A stretch of DNA of 42,891 nt from JANMDR01 sp031376425. Its GTDB lineage: Bacteria; Pseudomonadota; Gammaproteobacteria; Burkholderiales; Usitatibacteraceae. Below the pieces are notes generated by a model, which saw nothing but the letters and a program-made list of their open reading frames with translations, made no database searches and was not told where the DNA came from. The stretch spans positions 1 to 42,891 of the forward strand of contig JANMDR010000122.1 of assembly GCA_031376425.1 (NCBI GenBank). The letters are read 5' to 3'. This document shows, piece by piece, positions 42,139-42,891 of this stretch. Position numbers and translations under genes: made by a program. Position 1 is the first letter of the stretch, and every line of letters begins with the position of its first letter.

Positions 42139-42891
42139 ATGGCTGAAGACAACCATAATACGGTTGTTTTCAAGCCATCGTTTGGTCAAAAAATAAGTAG
42201 CAAACGCTTATTTTCAATTGCTATCGTAGTTTCGCTGGCGCTGCATTTAGGTGTGCTGTTTTCATCCATAGGCTGGCGCATTATCGGTATTGATAACAGC
42301 GCAAAAATGCCAGACGGCACGGTGTTAATTGCCACCTTAGCGCCACGCGTTATGCCGGTAGTTCCGGCCTTGCCCACGCCTACTCCGGCAGTCGCAGCGG
42401 CAAAACCAAAATCCGCGGTGAAACCCGTAATTAGGCCTTCTGTTGCCCCTGCGGTAATTAGTGCCAATGATGCCGTGCTGCAGCCTATCGCCGCGCTTGC
42501 CGCCATGCCCGAAGTGCAGGCCCTAACACCCGTAATGATTAAGCTGCCTGAAGCGGTGGTGGCTGAAAATGAACAATTTGATGTATCGCCGCCCAACAAG
42601 GTAGAGCCAGTCAATGTCGTAGCTCAGGGTGAAACCAACTACACCCCGCGTCTTGACGCAACCCCCGGCACGATCGATATTCGTTATAAAGTGTCATCGT
42701 CTATTGTAGATGGCACGGCACGCTATCAATTTAGCCGCGATAAAAACAATAAATACGAAATTGAATCCGTCATTGAAGCATCAGGTTTTTTTGCAACTAT
42801 GTTCGACGGCAGAATGCAGCAAACTAGCCGTGGCGCAATATCTGAGCAAGGCTTAACGCCATTATTCTTTAGTATTCGGCGTGGCGCTGGT
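42139..42891 (+). CDS. Second DUF3108 protein, 3' end cut by window
   Basis: 251 codons, open to the window end, from the ATG at 42139. An N-terminal membrane segment (about residues 24-40, SIAIVVSLALHLGVLFSS) is followed by a Pro/Ala-rich linker like that of TonB-type proteins (VVPALPTPTPAVAAAKPKSA) and the start of a DUF3108 domain (TIDIRYKVSSSIVDGTARYQFSRDKNNKYEIES). It therefore appears membrane-anchored where its neighbour is soluble in the periplasm. Same strand, 22 nt after the previous stop. I read the frame by hand. Confidence 0.82.
   Translation, partial: MAEDNHNTVVFKPSFGQKISSKRLFSIAIVVSLALHLGVLFSSIGWRIIGIDNSAKMPDGTVLIATLAPRVMPVVPALPTPTPAVAAAKPKSAVKPVIRPSVAPAVISANDAVLQPIAALAAMPEVQALTPVMIKLPEAVVAENEQFDVSPPNKVEPVNVVAQGETNYTPRLDATPGTIDIRYKVSSSIVDGTARYQFSRDKNNKYEIESVIEASGFFATMFDGRMQQTSRGAISEQGLTPLFFSIRRGAG

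Overview
The window looks like a chromosomal segment of a betaproteobacterium with roughly balanced GC (by eye; composition was not computed). The clues are the AI-2E-family permease divergent from purM-purN followed by two DUF3108 genes, a UvrD of the usual proteobacterial size, and an MSHA-type pilus locus. Genus cannot be settled from the sequence alone. I see no rRNA, tRNA, phage or CRISPR array.

Layout. (1) 1-3895: housekeeping flank, a 3'-truncated leuS (minus) divergent from uvrD (plus). (2) 3896-4470: gene-free control region with a strong terminator, a NarL-type palindrome placed at an activator position, and an element repeated at 19.4 kb. (3) 4471-19215: an eleven-gene MSHA/type II secretion-like pilus assembly locus. 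It encodes two similar prepilins, three inner-membrane accessory proteins plus a GspL/PilM-N-like platform protein, a short LPCP-type prepilin, lipoprotein secretin (MshL), MshN, MshM/ExeA ATPase, MshE ATPase with a 24-5-24 c-di-GMP-type N-domain, MshG platform, and a third prepilin of the first type. It ends in an 18-bp perfect terminator hairpin. (4) 19490-23849: three translationally coupled genes for unusually long prepilin-like proteins (658, 392 and 403 aa) that carry C-terminal Ala/Gly-rich hydrophobic and helical extensions. (5) 23850-24363: a terminator and a 237-bp inverted-repeat element. (6) 24364-30129: a membrane-anchored hypothetical, a small secreted protein, a four-gene minus-strand operon (NIPSNAP, alpha/beta hydrolase, ABM monooxygenase, ArsR) and a hybrid histidine kinase. 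(7) 30213-30899: a NarL/FixJ response regulator divergent from the kinase. (8) 31113-35508: a second, diverged copy of the three-gene long-prepilin module (672, 392 and 401 aa). (9) 35598-38207: a VOC protein, a secreted hypothetical, a Sel1-repeat protein and a toxin-antitoxin remnant with a truncated PIN toxin. (10) 38338-42891: AI-2E permease, purM, purN and two DUF3108 genes, the last cut by the window end.

How the parts may work together. The core locus supplies an MSHA-like assembly machine: secretin, platform, assembly ATPase and ExeA/MshN-type wall proteins. There is no retraction ATPase and no prepilin peptidase in view, so the peptidase must be elsewhere. The two long-prepilin modules look like alternative minor-pilin or tip cargo sets. 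All seven LPCP-type prepilins share an LPCP signature and four cysteines, and five share a DxDG-like loop. Three promoters (core operon, second module, and the small secreted protein at 25.5 kb) carry the same 7-2-7 inverted repeat, TACGRCA-N2-TGYCGTA in consensus. In each, a -10-like hexamer lies exactly 23 nt downstream. This is the geometry expected for a NarL-type activator, and a NarL-type regulator with a divergent kinase sits next to module 2. I infer one regulated surface system that spans most of the window.
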